Both the position numbers and the translations under genes were made by a program. A DNA stretch of 64,000 nucleotides from the NCBI RefSeq assembly GCF_003255815.1, contig NC_037680.1:12994603-13058602 (forward strand), written 5' to 3'. Source of the stretch: Theropithecus gelada. Lineage: Eukaryota > Chordata > Mammalia > Primates > Cercopithecidae. Within the stretch, counting starts at the first letter, position 1. Each line of letters opens with the position of its first letter. This document shows positions 1 through 11,074 of the stretch, piece after piece. Below the pieces are notes generated by a model. The model was not told the origin of the DNA. It did no database searches and saw only the letters and a list, made by a program, of their open reading frames with translations.

Positions 1-1352
1 AAAAAATGGGAGTTCAGACTAGTCGGGAAACCATAAAATATTTGTCTAACTGTTCATGTTCTTTGCTCAATTTTTAATGGGGTTATCTGTGTGGTGCTTT
101 TTGCTGAGTTCTTTGAGCTCCTTATAAATTATAGATATTAATACCCTGTGTCAGGTATATGGTTTTCAAATATTTTCTCCCATACTGCAGGTTGTCTGTT
201 CACTCTGGTAATTATTTCTTTTGCTCTGCAGAAGCTATTTAGTGAATTAAGTTCCATTTGTCTATTTTTGTTTTTGTTGCTTGTGCCTTTGAGGTCGTAG
301 TCATGAATTATTTGCCAGACCAATGCCCAGGAGAGTTTTCCCTAAGTTTTCTCCTAGTATTTTTATATTTTCAGGTCTTGCATTTAAATCTTTAATCCAT
401 CTTCAGTTGATTTTTATATATGGTAAGAGATAAGGGTCCGAGTTCATTATTTTGCATGTGGCAATCCAATTTTCTCATTTATTGAAAAGGGTGTCCTTTC
501 CCTAGTGTATGTTTTTGTCAACTTTGTCAAAGTTCATGAATAGACACTTCAAAAGAAGACATACAAATGGCCAACAAACTATGAAAAAATGTTTAATATC
601 ACTGATCATCTGGAAAACGCAAATTAAAACTACAATGAGATATCATCATACACCAGTATGAATGGCTGTTATTATAAAGTCAAAAATAACATATTGGTGA
701 GGAAATGCAAAGAAAATGCTTATACACTGTTGGTGGGAATGTAAATTAGTACAACCTCTATGGAAAACAGTATGGAAATTTCACAAAAAACTAAAAACAA
801 AACTACGATTCAATCCAGAATCCCACTGCTGGGCATCTACCCAAAGGAAAAGAAATCATAATATCAAAAAGATACCTACACTTGTATGTTTATAACAGCA
901 CTATTCACAATAGCAAAGAAATGGAATTCACTGATGGACCTTCCTAAGGGTCCATCAGTGAATGACTGGATTAAGAAACTGTCATATATATGCACAATGG
1001 AATATTATTCAGCCATAAAAAAGTATGAAATCATGTCTTTTGTAGCAACATGGATGGAACCAGAGGCCATCATCTTAAGTGAAATAACTCAGAAACAGAA
1101 AGTCAAATACCGCATGTTCTTATTTACAAGTGGGACTTAAATAATGTGTATGCACAGACATCAAGTATGGAAAAATAGACATTGGAGACTTGGAAGGGTG
1201 GGAGGGTGGATGGGGGTGGGGATGAGAAATTACTTAATGAGCGCTATGTACATCATTAAGGTGATGGTTACACACTAAAAGCCCAGACTTCACCATTATG
1301 TAATATCTCCATATAACAAAACTGCACTTGTACCCCTTAAATTTATATTTTT
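1..1352 (+). mobile_element. L1 3' fragment with inverted 5' portion
   Basis: Bases from about 40 to 530 are L1 ORF2 sequence in antisense. From about 536 to 1352 the same element runs in sense, covering the end of ORF2 and the 3' UTR ('ggtgggaatgtaaattag', then '...gcccagacttcacc'). The head-to-head arrangement is typical of twin-primed insertion. The element is dead, with stops and indels. It carries an odd perfect hairpin at 926-963. The left boundary may lie outside the window. Confidence 0.75.
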
Positions 1353-1456
1353 AAAAATCTGGTATAACTGGAAAACAGTGTGACTCATTTAGGGCTCCAG
1401 CAGAAAATAAGATGACATACATGAATTGGGAAAACTAAACTAATAAAGGGAAATTA

Positions 1457-1766
1457 GGCCGGGCGCGGTGGCTCAAGCCTGTAATCCCAGCACTTTGGGA
1501 GGCCGAGACGGGTGGATCACGAGGTCAGGAGATCGAGACCATCCTGGCTAACATGGTGAAACCCCGTCTCTACTAAAAAATACAAAAAACTAGCCGGGCG
1601 AGTTGGCAGGCGCCTGTAGTCCCAGCTACTCGGGAGGCTGAGGCAGGAGAATGGCGTAAACCCGGGAGGCAGTGAGCTGAGATCCGGCCACTGCACTCCA
1701 GCCTGGGTGACAGAGCGAGACTCCATCTCAAAAAAAAAAAAATTAATTAATTAATAATAATAATAA
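1457..1766 (+). mobile_element. AluY, Old World monkey type, full length
   Basis: Full-length Alu starting GGCCGGGCGCGGTGGCTCAA and ending in an A-rich then TAA-rich tail. The 16-bp target duplication TAATAAAGGGAAATTA is exact at 1441-1456 and 1767-1782. The body is close to consensus, so the insertion is young. Confidence 0.95.
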
Positions 1767-1782
1767 TAATAAAGGGAAATTA

Positions 1783-2754
1783 ATAAAGGGATTATTAACA
1801 AAGTTGTGAAAAGCTCCATTACTATTCCAGGCCACAACTTGAAGCAAGAGAGGCTCTGTAAAAAGGGCCTGTGCTGAAGTCTTAGGTTTCTATTGCTGTG
1901 AAATGAAGAAGGGAAGGAAGGAAGGAAAGGAAGGAAGGAAAAGAAGGAAGGAAGGAAGGAAGGAAGGAAGGAAGGAAGGAAGGAAGGAAGGAAGGAAGGA
2001 AGGAAGGAAGGAAGGAAGGAAGGAAGGAAGGGAGAAAGGCGGGCCTGTGGACAGGAGCTGAGACTTCTAGTTGGAGGCTAGATGACTCCATGGAAGACAC
2101 TAAGTAATTAAGTACTTTCCTTTCATTCTACAATCTCCTGTCTGTGTTGCTCATTAACCAAATCCATCTGGAAGCCCAGGGTCAAGGGAGTCCATTGAAT
2201 ACTTCATACAAGTCAGTCTCCAGGGGACAAGTAGGAGTGAAGAAGGATGGAAAGTGGATCTGGAAGAGCAAGCAGCAGATATCCAGAATGAAGGTGGATC
2301 AGGGTGGGGGAGAGGCCAAAAGAGCAAAAGCAAGAATGAGAGTCACAGAGAGAATAGGAATGAACATGATATTGAGTAAATACTTAGATGACAACTTCAA
2401 TATTAGGATAACATGCTGAGTTTTAATTGCCTGTGAGGCAGCCAAGTGTGGCTGTCCAGCAGGCAGTCACATACCAGGGCTTGAAGCTTAGAATGAGACT
2501 GACTGCCCAAGCAGCACAAATAGAGTGACAATGACAGAGAAGAAGTAAGTACTTAACACATAGATTTGCATTTTTCACCACCCATTTACTTTTAATCAAA
2601 TGCATTTGATTTTTTTCTCTATCACTCACTGAAATTGCATTTAATAAAGCTGCCAAATCCAATAGACACTATCTAGTCCTTATCTTTGTCATCCTCTTGT
2701 CTCTTGTGAATCATTACCTATTAAATAGTTTTCCTTCCAATATATCTCACTGCA
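1783..2754. other. ACMSD intron, mostly unrecognised
   Basis: Apart from the GGAA microsatellite at about 1906-2035 I recognise no element here. An open frame at 2144-2419 has no family resemblance and is likely chance. Confidence 0.5.
1906..2032 (+). repeat. (GGAA)n microsatellite
   Basis: About 30 GGAA units, with a few GGAAA interruptions in the first part and a long pure run after about 1945. It is likely length-polymorphic. Confidence 0.95.
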
Positions 2755-3050
2755 TTTTTTTTTTTTTTTTTTTTTTTTGGAGATAGGGCCTCGCTCTGTC
2801 ACTCAGGTCGGAGTGTAGTGGTGCATAACCACAGCTCACTGCAGCCTCTATCTCCCAGGCTCATGCAATCCTTCCACCTCAGCCTCCCAAGTAGCTAGGA
2901 CTACAGGTGTGTGCCACCACACTGCGATAATTTGTTTTACTAAGGTCTCACTATGTTGCCGAGGCTGTTCTTGAACTCCTGAGCTCAAGTGATCCTCCTG
3001 TCTTGACCTCCTAAAGCGCTAGGATTACAGGTGTGACCCACTGTGCTGGC
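2755..3050 (-). mobile_element. Alu, old (AluJ-like), antisense
   Basis: Poly-T then an Alu body in antisense ending at ACTGTGCTGGC. Divergence from the Alu consensus is high (for example GGAGATAGGGCCTCGCTCTG), which suggests AluJ. Confidence 0.9.
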
Positions 3051-3125
3051 TACATTTTTTAAAAAATATTACTTCTTTCTAGTTCTCTTTCCACCTCCCT
3101 GCCTCTCTCTGCCTCTTTTGTAGGT

Positions 3126-3320
3126 ATTTTCCCTCTGTCCTCCATTTCCACAATCACTCCACCCACCATGTCGATGATTCCTATGATTCTATCCTTAGCC
3201 CTCCTAATAAACCACAGAGGCCAGAAGTCAGTGGTAGACAAATTTTAAGTATGGAAGGAAGGAAGGAAGGGAGGAAGGGAGGGAGGGAGGGAGGGAGGGA
3301 GGGGGGGAAGGGAAAGAAAC
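3126..3320 (+). repeat. Donor-like copy A of a duplicated segment plus GGAA/GGGA array
   Basis: About 128 bp of unrecognised sequence (3126-3253) beginning ATTTTCCCTCTGTCC is followed by a GGAA/GGGA run to about 3320. A second copy at 5212-5340, also followed by a purine array, is roughly 90% identical. Copy A is set in non-Alu sequence. Confidence 0.85.
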
Positions 3321-4636
3321 ATGCTGTAACCCTATATGTGAGAACTCTATTATTTCAAGCAAAACTATCCTTTAAGAATGAAGGAGAAATTAAGACATTT
3401 CTAGATGAACAAAAACTGAGCTAATTCATCATTAGTAGACCTGCCATACAAGAAATGCCAAAGGGAGTTCTTTAGGCTAAAATGGAAGGACACTAGACAG
3501 AAGAAGTCACAAGGAAAATTAGAAAATATTACATATGAATACAAAAACACAACATTCTAAAACTCACGGAATGCAGCTAGAAGTAGTACTTAAGTGAAAA
3601 ATTTATAGCTGTAAATGCCTATATTAAAAAAGAAGAAAGACCTTAATTCGGTGGCCTAGGACTTGGCCTTGAGAGGTAGAAAAAGCAGAGAAAACTAAAT
3701 CCCAAGCAAGCAGAAGGAAAAAATAAATAAATATTAGAGCAGATATAAAAGAAATAGATTATAGAAAAACAGGGAAAATCAGTAAAACCAAAATTTGGTT
3801 CTTTGAAAAAATCTACAAAATCAGCAAACCTTTAGCTAGACTGACTAACAAAAATAAAGAAAAAAGATTCAAATTACTAATACTAAAATCACAAATGAAA
3901 CAGGATGGCAGTACTACAGAATTTACAGAAATAAAAAGAATTATAAGTAAAAATCTGAGCAACTAAATGCCAACAAATGAAATAAACTAAATGAAATTAT
4001 GAAATTCCTAGAAAGACTACCAAAACTGGCTCAAGAAGAAATAGAAAGTTCAACAGGCCTATAATAAGTAAAGATATTGAATTAATAAATTTTCAAACTT
4101 CCCACAAAGAAAAGCTGATGACCAGATGGCTTCGCTGGTGAATTCTATGAAAAATGTAAAAAAGAATTAAAACAAATTCTTTACCAATGCTTTATAAAAG
4201 AGCTCAGTAAACAAGGAGTGGAAGGGAACATCCTAAACCTAATAAAAGGCATCATGAAAAAACCCACAACTAACATGACACTTAATAGTGAAAGACTGAA
4301 AGGCTCTATTCTCATCACTTCTATTCAACATTGTACTGGAGGCTCTAGTCAAGGCAATTAGGCAAGAAAAACAAAAGGCATCTAGATTGGAAGAGAAGAA
4401 ACAAAATTATCTCTACTTGCAGATGACATGGCCTTGTATATAGAAAATCCTAAAGAATCCACAAAGAAACTATCAGGGCCAATAGATGCAGCAAGCTTAG
4501 AGAGTACAAAATAAATAAAAAATTAATTATATTTCTATTTACTAGCAATGAATAATCCATAAATGAAATTGAGGACACAATTCCATTTATAATGGCATCA
4601 GCAAGAAAAACACTTGTGAAAAATATAACCTAAAAA

Positions 4637-4931
4637 GGCACAAAACATACACCCTGCTGTAATTCAAGCATGTTGGGAGGCCGAGGTGGGCGGATCACGA
4701 GGTCAGGAGATTGAGACCATCCTGGCTAACATGGGGGAAATGCTGTCTCTACTAAAAATACGAAAAATTAGCCGGGTGTGGCGGCACACACCTGTAGTCC
4801 CAGCTATAAGGAGGCTGAGGCAGGAGAATCGCTTGAACCTGGGAGGTGGAGGCTGCAATGAGCCAAGATCACACCACTGCACTCCAGCCTGGGGGACAGA
4901 GCAAGACTCCATCTCAGAAAAAAAAAAAAAA
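4637..4931 (+). mobile_element. Alu, sense, nested in L1M
   Basis: Alu with a degraded first 40 bases and a clear body from GTTGGGAGGCCGAGG, ending in poly-A at 4931. The surrounding L1 continues on both sides. Confidence 0.9.
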
Positions 4932-5156
4932 CATATATATACCCTGTAAGCTACAAAACATTGTTGAAGAAAATTAAAGAAGACCTAAATGAGAAGACAG
5001 TCCATGTTCATTGATTCAAAAACTTACTATTGCTAACTGGCAATACTCCCCAAATTGATCTATAGATTCAATGCAATCACTATCAAAATTCCAGCTGTCT
5101 TTTTTTTTTTTGCAAAAATTGATAAGCTGATCCAAAAATTTGTATGAAAATGAAAG

Positions 5157-5820
5157 GGGACCAGGCACAGTAGCTCATGCCTGTAATCTCAGTACTTTGG
5201 GAGGCCGAGGCATTTTCCCTCTGTCCTCCATTTCTGCAATCACTCCACCCACCATGTTGATGATTCCTATGATTCTATCCTTAGCCCTCCTCATAAACCA
5301 CAGAGGCCAGAAGTCGGTGGAAGACAAATTTAAAGTACAGAAGGAAGGAAGGAAGGGAGGGAGGGAGGGAGGGAGGGAGGGAGGAAGGAAGGAAGGAAGG
5401 AAGGAAGGAAGGAAGGAAGGAAGGAAGGAAGGAAGGAAGGAAGGAAGGAAGGAAGGAAAGAAGGAAGGGAGGGAGGGAGGGAGGGAGGGGGCGGAGGGAG
5501 GGAGGGAGGGAGGGAAGGAGGGAGGGAGGGAAGGAAAGAGAAAGAAAGAAAGAAAGAAGGAAGGAAGGAAGGAAGGACAGACAAATGCGGCCAGGAGTTT
5601 GAGGTCAGGAGTTTGAGACTAGCCTGGCCAACACAGCAAAACCCTGTCTCTACTAAAAATACAAAAAGTAGCCTGGCGTGATGGCGCACACCTGTGATCC
5701 CAGCTACTTGGGAGGCTGAGGCAGGAGAATTGCCTGAACCTGGGAGGCAGAGGTTGCAGTGAGCCAGGATTGCACCATTGCACTCCAGCCTGGGTGACAA
5801 GAGTGAAATTCCATCTCAAA
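5157..5820 (+). mobile_element. Alu split by a 378-bp inserted segment
   Basis: The first 55 bases of an Alu (about 5157-5211) stop at GGCCGAGGC. The Alu resumes at about 5590-5601 (GAGGTCAGGAGTTTGAGAC) and ends near 5820. About 13 consensus bases are missing at the junction. The foreign piece between is a copy of the 3126-3320 segment. Confidence 0.9.
5212..5589 (+). repeat. Copy B of the duplicated segment with expanded purine array, inside an Alu
   Basis: 5212-5340 matches 3126-3253 at roughly 90% identity in the same orientation. It is followed by about 235 bp of GGAA, GGGA and GAAA units (5341-5577). Open frames across the array on both strands are low-complexity artefacts. Confidence 0.88.
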
Positions 5821-6674
5821 AAAGAAAATGCAAGGGATCCAGAAGAGCCAAACAATCCAGAAAAAGAACAAAATTGGCACAGTCACATTCCCAACTTCAA
5901 AACTTCCTACACAACCACAGTAATCAAGACTGTGTGGGACTAGCCTAAAGACAGATATAAAGATCAACTGACTTTCAACAAGGATGCCAATACAATTCAG
6001 TGTGATAAAGAATAGTCTTTTCAACATATCGTAGTGATATCCACATGTAAAAAAATAAATAAGTATAGTTAGACTCCTTCTTTACACCATGCAAATTAAC
6101 TCAAAATGGATCAAAGACTTAAACTGAAGAACTAAAACCACAAAATCTTAGAAGAAACCATAGGTGTAAATCTTTGTGACTTTGGATTAGGCAATAGTTT
6201 CTTTGCTATGACACCAAAAGAACAATCATCCAAAGAAAATAATAGATAAAGAAGACTTCATCAAAATTTAAAACTTTTGTGCTTCAAAGACAATACCAAG
6301 GAAGTAAAAAAGACAACTCACAGAATGGAGAAAATATTTGCAAATCATATATCTATAAGGCTCTAGTATTCAGAACACACAAAGATCTCTTATAACTCAA
6401 TGATAAAAAGATAACAAAATGGACATGAATGTACACAAGGGATCTTAATAGACATTTCTTCAAAGAAGAAATACAAATAACCAATAAGCACATGAAAAGA
6501 TGTTCAACATAATTACTTATTAGAGGAATACAAATAAAAACTACAGTGAGATACCACCTCATATCTACTGAGATGGCCATAATAAAAAAGATGAATAATA
6601 ATCAATGCTGGCAAGGATCTGGAGAAACTGGAACCCTCATACATGCTGGTGGGAATGTAGAAAGCTGCAGTCAC

Positions 6675-6983
6675 GGCCGGGCGCGGTGGCTCAAGCCTGT
6701 AATCCCAGCACTTTGGGAGGCCGAGACGGGCGGATCACGAGGTCAGGAGATCGAGACCATCCTGGCTAACACAGTGAAACCCCGTCTCTACTAAAAATAC
6801 AAAAAAAACTTAGCCGGGCGAGGTGGCAGGCGCCTGTAGTCCCAGCTACTCGGGAGGCTGAGGCAGGAGAATGGCGTGAACCCGGGAGGTGGAGCTTGCA
6901 GTGAGCTGAGATCCGGCCACTGCACTCCAGCCTGGGTGACAGAGCGAGACTCCGTCTCAAAAAAAAAAAAAAAAAAAAAAAAA
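6675..6983 (+). mobile_element. AluY, Old World monkey type, nested in L1M
   Basis: Full-length, near-consensus Alu with a pure poly-A tail. The target duplication AGAAAGCTGCAGTCAC is exact at 6659-6674 and 6984-6999. The L1 reading resumes directly after. Confidence 0.96.
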
Positions 6984-7432
6984 AGAAAGCTGCAGTCACG
7001 GTAGAAAATAGTTTCTCAAAATGTTAAACATGGACTTACCATATGCGCCAACACTTCTACTCTTAAGTACGTATTGATTCAAGCAGCAACATGGATGAAA
7101 CTTGAAAACATTAAACTAAATGAAAGAAGGCTATATATTATGTGATGCCATTTATGTGAAATGTACAAAATAAGCAATTCTGGAGACACGGAGGGTAAAT
7201 TAGTGATTTCCAAGGGCTAGAGGGCAAAGAGAATGGGGAGTCACTGCTAATGGGTATAGGATTTATTTTGGAGGTGATAAAAATCTGTGGTTATATAAGA
7301 TGAATAAAATATTTTTAAAATATTCTATAATTAGTGAAAATGATTACACAAACTTATGAATATACTAAAACCCATTGAATTATACACTTTAAAGGGGGTG
7401 AATTTTATGGTATGTGAATTATATCTCAAAAA

Positions 7433-8598
7433 AAAAGAAAAGGGGATCTTCTGACCCCCAAGCCCTAGTCCTCTTCCATGGAGGCAATTAATGTTACTTG
7501 TTTCTCAGATACCATCCCTGAAATAGACTGTATATATACCAACGTATATTTGTGGGTCTATAGGTCCCTTATTGAAAACAGAAATATAAGCATAGCAGAC
7601 ACATTGTTCTAGACTCTTTTTTCCTCCTTATAACTTCAAGATCATTCTTTACACTGTAACTTGGAGATTATTCCATTTCAGGATATGTAAGAATTCTTTA
7701 TTCATTTTTATTTGGGGATATTCTATAATTTAGTTGGCTAGTCTTTTGCTGTTCCAAATAACGTTGCAATTAATTTCTTTGTATATCTTTCTAGCACAAG
7801 TGTATGAGTGGAATACATTTTGAGAAGTAAAATTTCTGGTTTGAAATTTTTTTATTTTATTTTGATAACTTGCCATTATTGATGTAAGAATGTCTTTCTC
7901 ACTTGATTATGCGTTCCTTGAGAAAAGGGACCATGTCTGTTTTGTTGACCAGGGTACATCTAGATTACAGCACACTGTCTGACATACTGCTTAATATATT
8001 TGTAGATCGACAAGCCTATGTGTTTTATTGTATAAAGTGTCAAACGGAAATTCAAAGCTATACTGTTCAAAAACTTACGATCTAGTTTATAGGAATTGTT
8101 TACAGGAATTGATCTAGAGATAGAGGATTTTCTTTTTCTTTTTTTTTTTTTTTTTTACTTTTTATCTAGTTATTTGATTTTTATTTTTCCTTTCCTACTC
8201 TGTTAATAGTATGTTTTGGAAAATTGTGGAATCAATTGCAATGTATCATTCTAAGAAAGACAGAATCCCTTAATCTCATCTGAATATATACACATATATT
8301 TTAATAAATATCTATTTCTTATATTTCAGTATTCTATATTTCAGTTATTAAAAAGAGAGAATGGGGTTGATTTGCAACAAAGAGACCTAATAGTGACACC
8401 TGCTGGAAAAAAATGTCAGAATAAAATTTGAACCATTAAATCTTTTTAAAATTTTAGACCAGTTTTATTTTTCTATTAATCAGGAAGAAATGTGTTATTT
8501 TATGACAGGAATGTTTGTAATAAGTAAATATAATTGTTTAGGGGAGGCTCTTTTATGTTCTACAAAATTACAGGAAATAATATATTTTCTTTTTTTAG
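7433..8598. other. ACMSD intron with weak L1-like and L2-like pieces
   Basis: 7600-7850 resembles antisense L1 ('gctgttccaaataacgttgc'). 7885-8010 resembles the common L2/MIR-type phrase 'gaaaagggaccatgtctg'. From 8010 to 8598 I see only AT-rich sequence. Confidence 0.4.
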
Positions 8599-8697
8599 GA
8601 TAAAGTCATTTTGGGAACCGATTACCCCTTTCCATTAGGTGAGCTGGAACCTGGGAAACTAATAGAGTCCATGGAAGAATTTGATGAAGAAACAAAG
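8599..8697 (+). CDS. ACMSD: ACMSD penultimate coding exon (residues 284-316)
   Basis: This exon encodes 33 residues of aminocarboxymuconate-semialdehyde decarboxylase, including the motif LGTDYPFPLGELEPG. The enzyme decarboxylates 2-amino-3-carboxymuconate-6-semialdehyde in the cytosolic kynurenine pathway and so diverts tryptophan carbon away from quinolinate and NAD. Counting back from the C-terminus of a 336-residue protein, the Asp in GTDYP is residue 291, the known zinc ligand of this amidohydrolase-superfamily TIM barrel. The acceptor is a T-rich tract ending in AG at 8597-8598. The donor GTATAATG at 8698 is weak. The exon is 99 nt, phase 0 at both ends, and joins in frame to 12128. Earlier exons lie to the left of the window. 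Identification is by direct recognition of the protein sequence. Confidence 0.96.
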
Positions 8698-10468
8698 GTA
8701 TAATGTCATTTACTTCACGGTTTTATTACTGACTTTTCCTGATCTGAGTTTGGTTTCAGAGCACTTTGATACATGAAAACAAAGAACAGAGAAACCATTA
8801 CACTGAATTCCCTAAAACTATTACTCTATCTCCATAAATAGAGGACAAAACTATTAAAGGACAAAAAAAAATGACAAAGCTGAAAGCCTAGTACAACTAA
8901 ATTCATAAACCCAAGAAATTGTATAGAAGCATATGATAATAAAATATCCCTGCATGTTAGATGGATCATAAGAAAAATGTATAAATTTTTTCTATATTGT
9001 TTCTGTTACAAATCTACCAATCTCAAAAGTTGTAAGAACTCTAGTTGTAATGAAATAGTAATTCATTAGATAATGAAACTAAAGTCTCGATTAAAAGGAC
9101 CCAAGGAGTCAGATCCTTCAAGTAACTGGACTTCTTTTTTTTTCTTTTTTTTACCAGCGTTTGACTTTTAAGGTGGGTAGATGATACTAATATGTGCTAT
9201 AATGCTACTATTACCTAGTCTACCCCTTAGACTCCTAAACCAAGATGAGTTTAAAATAAAATGCAGTGTCTTCAGGTTCCCTCTCCTTTGCCACTCCTTC
9301 CACACCCCCATCCTCCAAAAAAATAAGTCCTTCCTAAGACCTTCACTGCCCACCACTCCCAGAGGTCACAGATGGCCAAAAATAACAGCACGAGACTATA
9401 TAAACTCTTAATAAATCTTACAAAAGTCTTAGTTGTAATCCTTTTGCGTAATTCTTGTCTTTCTTCTAAACTAGAATCCAAGTTACCTTGAACTCTCTCT
9501 CCCTTAATCATTAAAGATACTGTTCATCAAATCTTCTCAATAGGCTTAAAGCACATTAACAGATGCCAAGAAGAATTCATTCTTCAGTATACTAGTTACA
9601 AGTTATTAACTAGGAAACCTCAGACTATTTTACACAGAAAGTGTCCCCTTTGGCATTAAAAGTCTTGAACTGACTTACCGAATATTGTTAAATATTTACC
9701 TGCTTCCTTCCTAAAGTAGGAAGCTGTTGTAAAGACATTTTTGATCTTTTTTTTTTTAAACAAGAAAGGTTGAAAATGAAAAACTTTCTATTAACCAAAA
9801 TTAAACAGAAACCAGATGACCCCAAATATCCTGATTAAAAATTTAATGGAATAATAGTAATTATTACTACATGCCTTTTATTGTTTATTCTTATCACTTT
9901 CAAGTTTTTTTTTATAATCTTGCATAAGAAAAAGTGATTGCTTATCACTTTCAAGTTTTTTTTATAATCTTGCATACAGGCTTTATACTGACACACATTC
10001 ACAATGACATTCTGTACAAGGTTACTCATTGTAACACTGTTAATACTGAAAACAATCTTTAAGGGAATAGTTAAATAAATCTTAATAAATCCACACAATG
10101 GAAATTACGCCACTATAAATAAATTAGAAATCAATTTCCAAGATATATTAAATTTTTAAAAGCAAGGCACAAAACAATTTGTGTAGTATACTTTCATTTG
10201 TAGATTGAATATATCTTTTGTGAAAAAGAATCTTTATATGCCTGGATATAAGTATTTGTTTATGCAGTATAAACATAAAATATCTCTGGAACATAAACAA
10301 GAAACTGATAACTCTGGGAAGAAAAAGGTATTTGGATGGCAGTAGTGGAATGAAGTATCTATCCATTTTATACATTTTGAATTTCGAACCATGCGAAGGT
10401 AAATACCACTAAAGAAATTTAAAATAAAATACATAAATTCATTTGATAAGTACAACAACATTGGAAGG
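8698..10468. other. ACMSD last intron, upstream part
   Basis: No interspersed repeat was recognised in 8698-10468. A 51-bp tandem duplication lies at 9890-9976. Confidence 0.5.
9890..9976 (+). repeat. 51-bp tandem duplication
   Basis: The block from CTTATCACTTTCAAG to ATAATCTTGCATA at 9890-9927 recurs at 9941-9976, period 51, with one T fewer in the poly-T run of the second copy. Confidence 0.9.
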
Positions 10469-10470
10469 TA

Positions 10471-11072
10471 CAGCAGTCCCCCCCTTATCCTCAGTTTTGC
10501 CTTCTACAGTTTCTCTTACCCCAGTCAACCACAGTCCAAAAATATTAAATGGAAAATTCCAGAAATAAACAATTCATAAGTTTTAAATTGCAATTCTGAG
10601 TAGCATGGTGTAAGCTTACACACTGTCCTGCTCTCTCCAGCCCAAGATGTGAATCATCCCTTTGTCCAGTGTCTCCATGCTGTATCCACTCCCTCCCCAT
10701 TAGTCACTTAGTAGCTATCTTGGTGATCAGATGGACTGTCGCCATATTACCATGCTTGTGCTCAACTCACCCTTATTTTACCTAGTAATGGCCCCAAAGC
10801 ACAAGAGTAGTAATGCTGGCAATTCAGATGTGCCCAAGAGAAGCTGTAAAGTGCTTCCTTTAAGTGAAAAGGCGAAAGTTCTCAACTTAATAAGAAAAGA
10901 AAGAAAAATTATATGTTGAGGTTGCTGAGATCTTACTTTGTAAGAATGCATCTTCTATCTATGAAACTGTGAAGAAGGAAAAAGAAATTTGTGCACAGTA
11001 TATATAGGATTTTATATAGCATCCACAGAGGGTCTTGGAACATATCCTTCATAGATAAGGGGGGGACTGCTG
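10471..11072 (+). mobile_element. Tigger (pogo-type) DNA transposon with transposase remnant
   Basis: Perfect 18-bp terminal inverted repeats CAGCAGTCCCCCCCTTAT are at both ends, and TA target duplications flank them (10469-10470, 11073-11074). From 10788 the N-terminus of a pogo transposase is readable (MAPKHKSSNAGNSDVPKRSC), the CENP-B-like DNA-binding region, broken by a stop at 10917. The rest of the transposase is deleted. The exact Tigger subfamily is not certain. Confidence 0.9.
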
Positions 11073-11074
11073 TA

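Larger units (their letters stand above)
3330..7432 (+). mobile_element. L1M element, sense, with nested Alus
   Basis: Degraded L1 ORF2 in sense is readable in pieces ('ataaaaagacaactcacaga', 'ccagatggcttcgctggtga'), followed by the 3' UTR ending near 7432 in an A-rich run. Three Alus (4637, 5157, 6675) interrupt it. The copy has many stops and frameshifts. The 5' limit is uncertain; the most recognisable part starts near 3570. Confidence 0.75.

Noticed and set aside
2144..2419. 91-codon open frame in the ACMSD intron
   Set aside because: No domain, no splice context and no codon bias evident; likely chance.
5140..5800. Long open frames on both strands through the purine array
   Set aside because: They are low-complexity Lys/Glu/Gly/Arg or Leu/Pro/Ser repeats from the GGAA/GGGA microsatellite.
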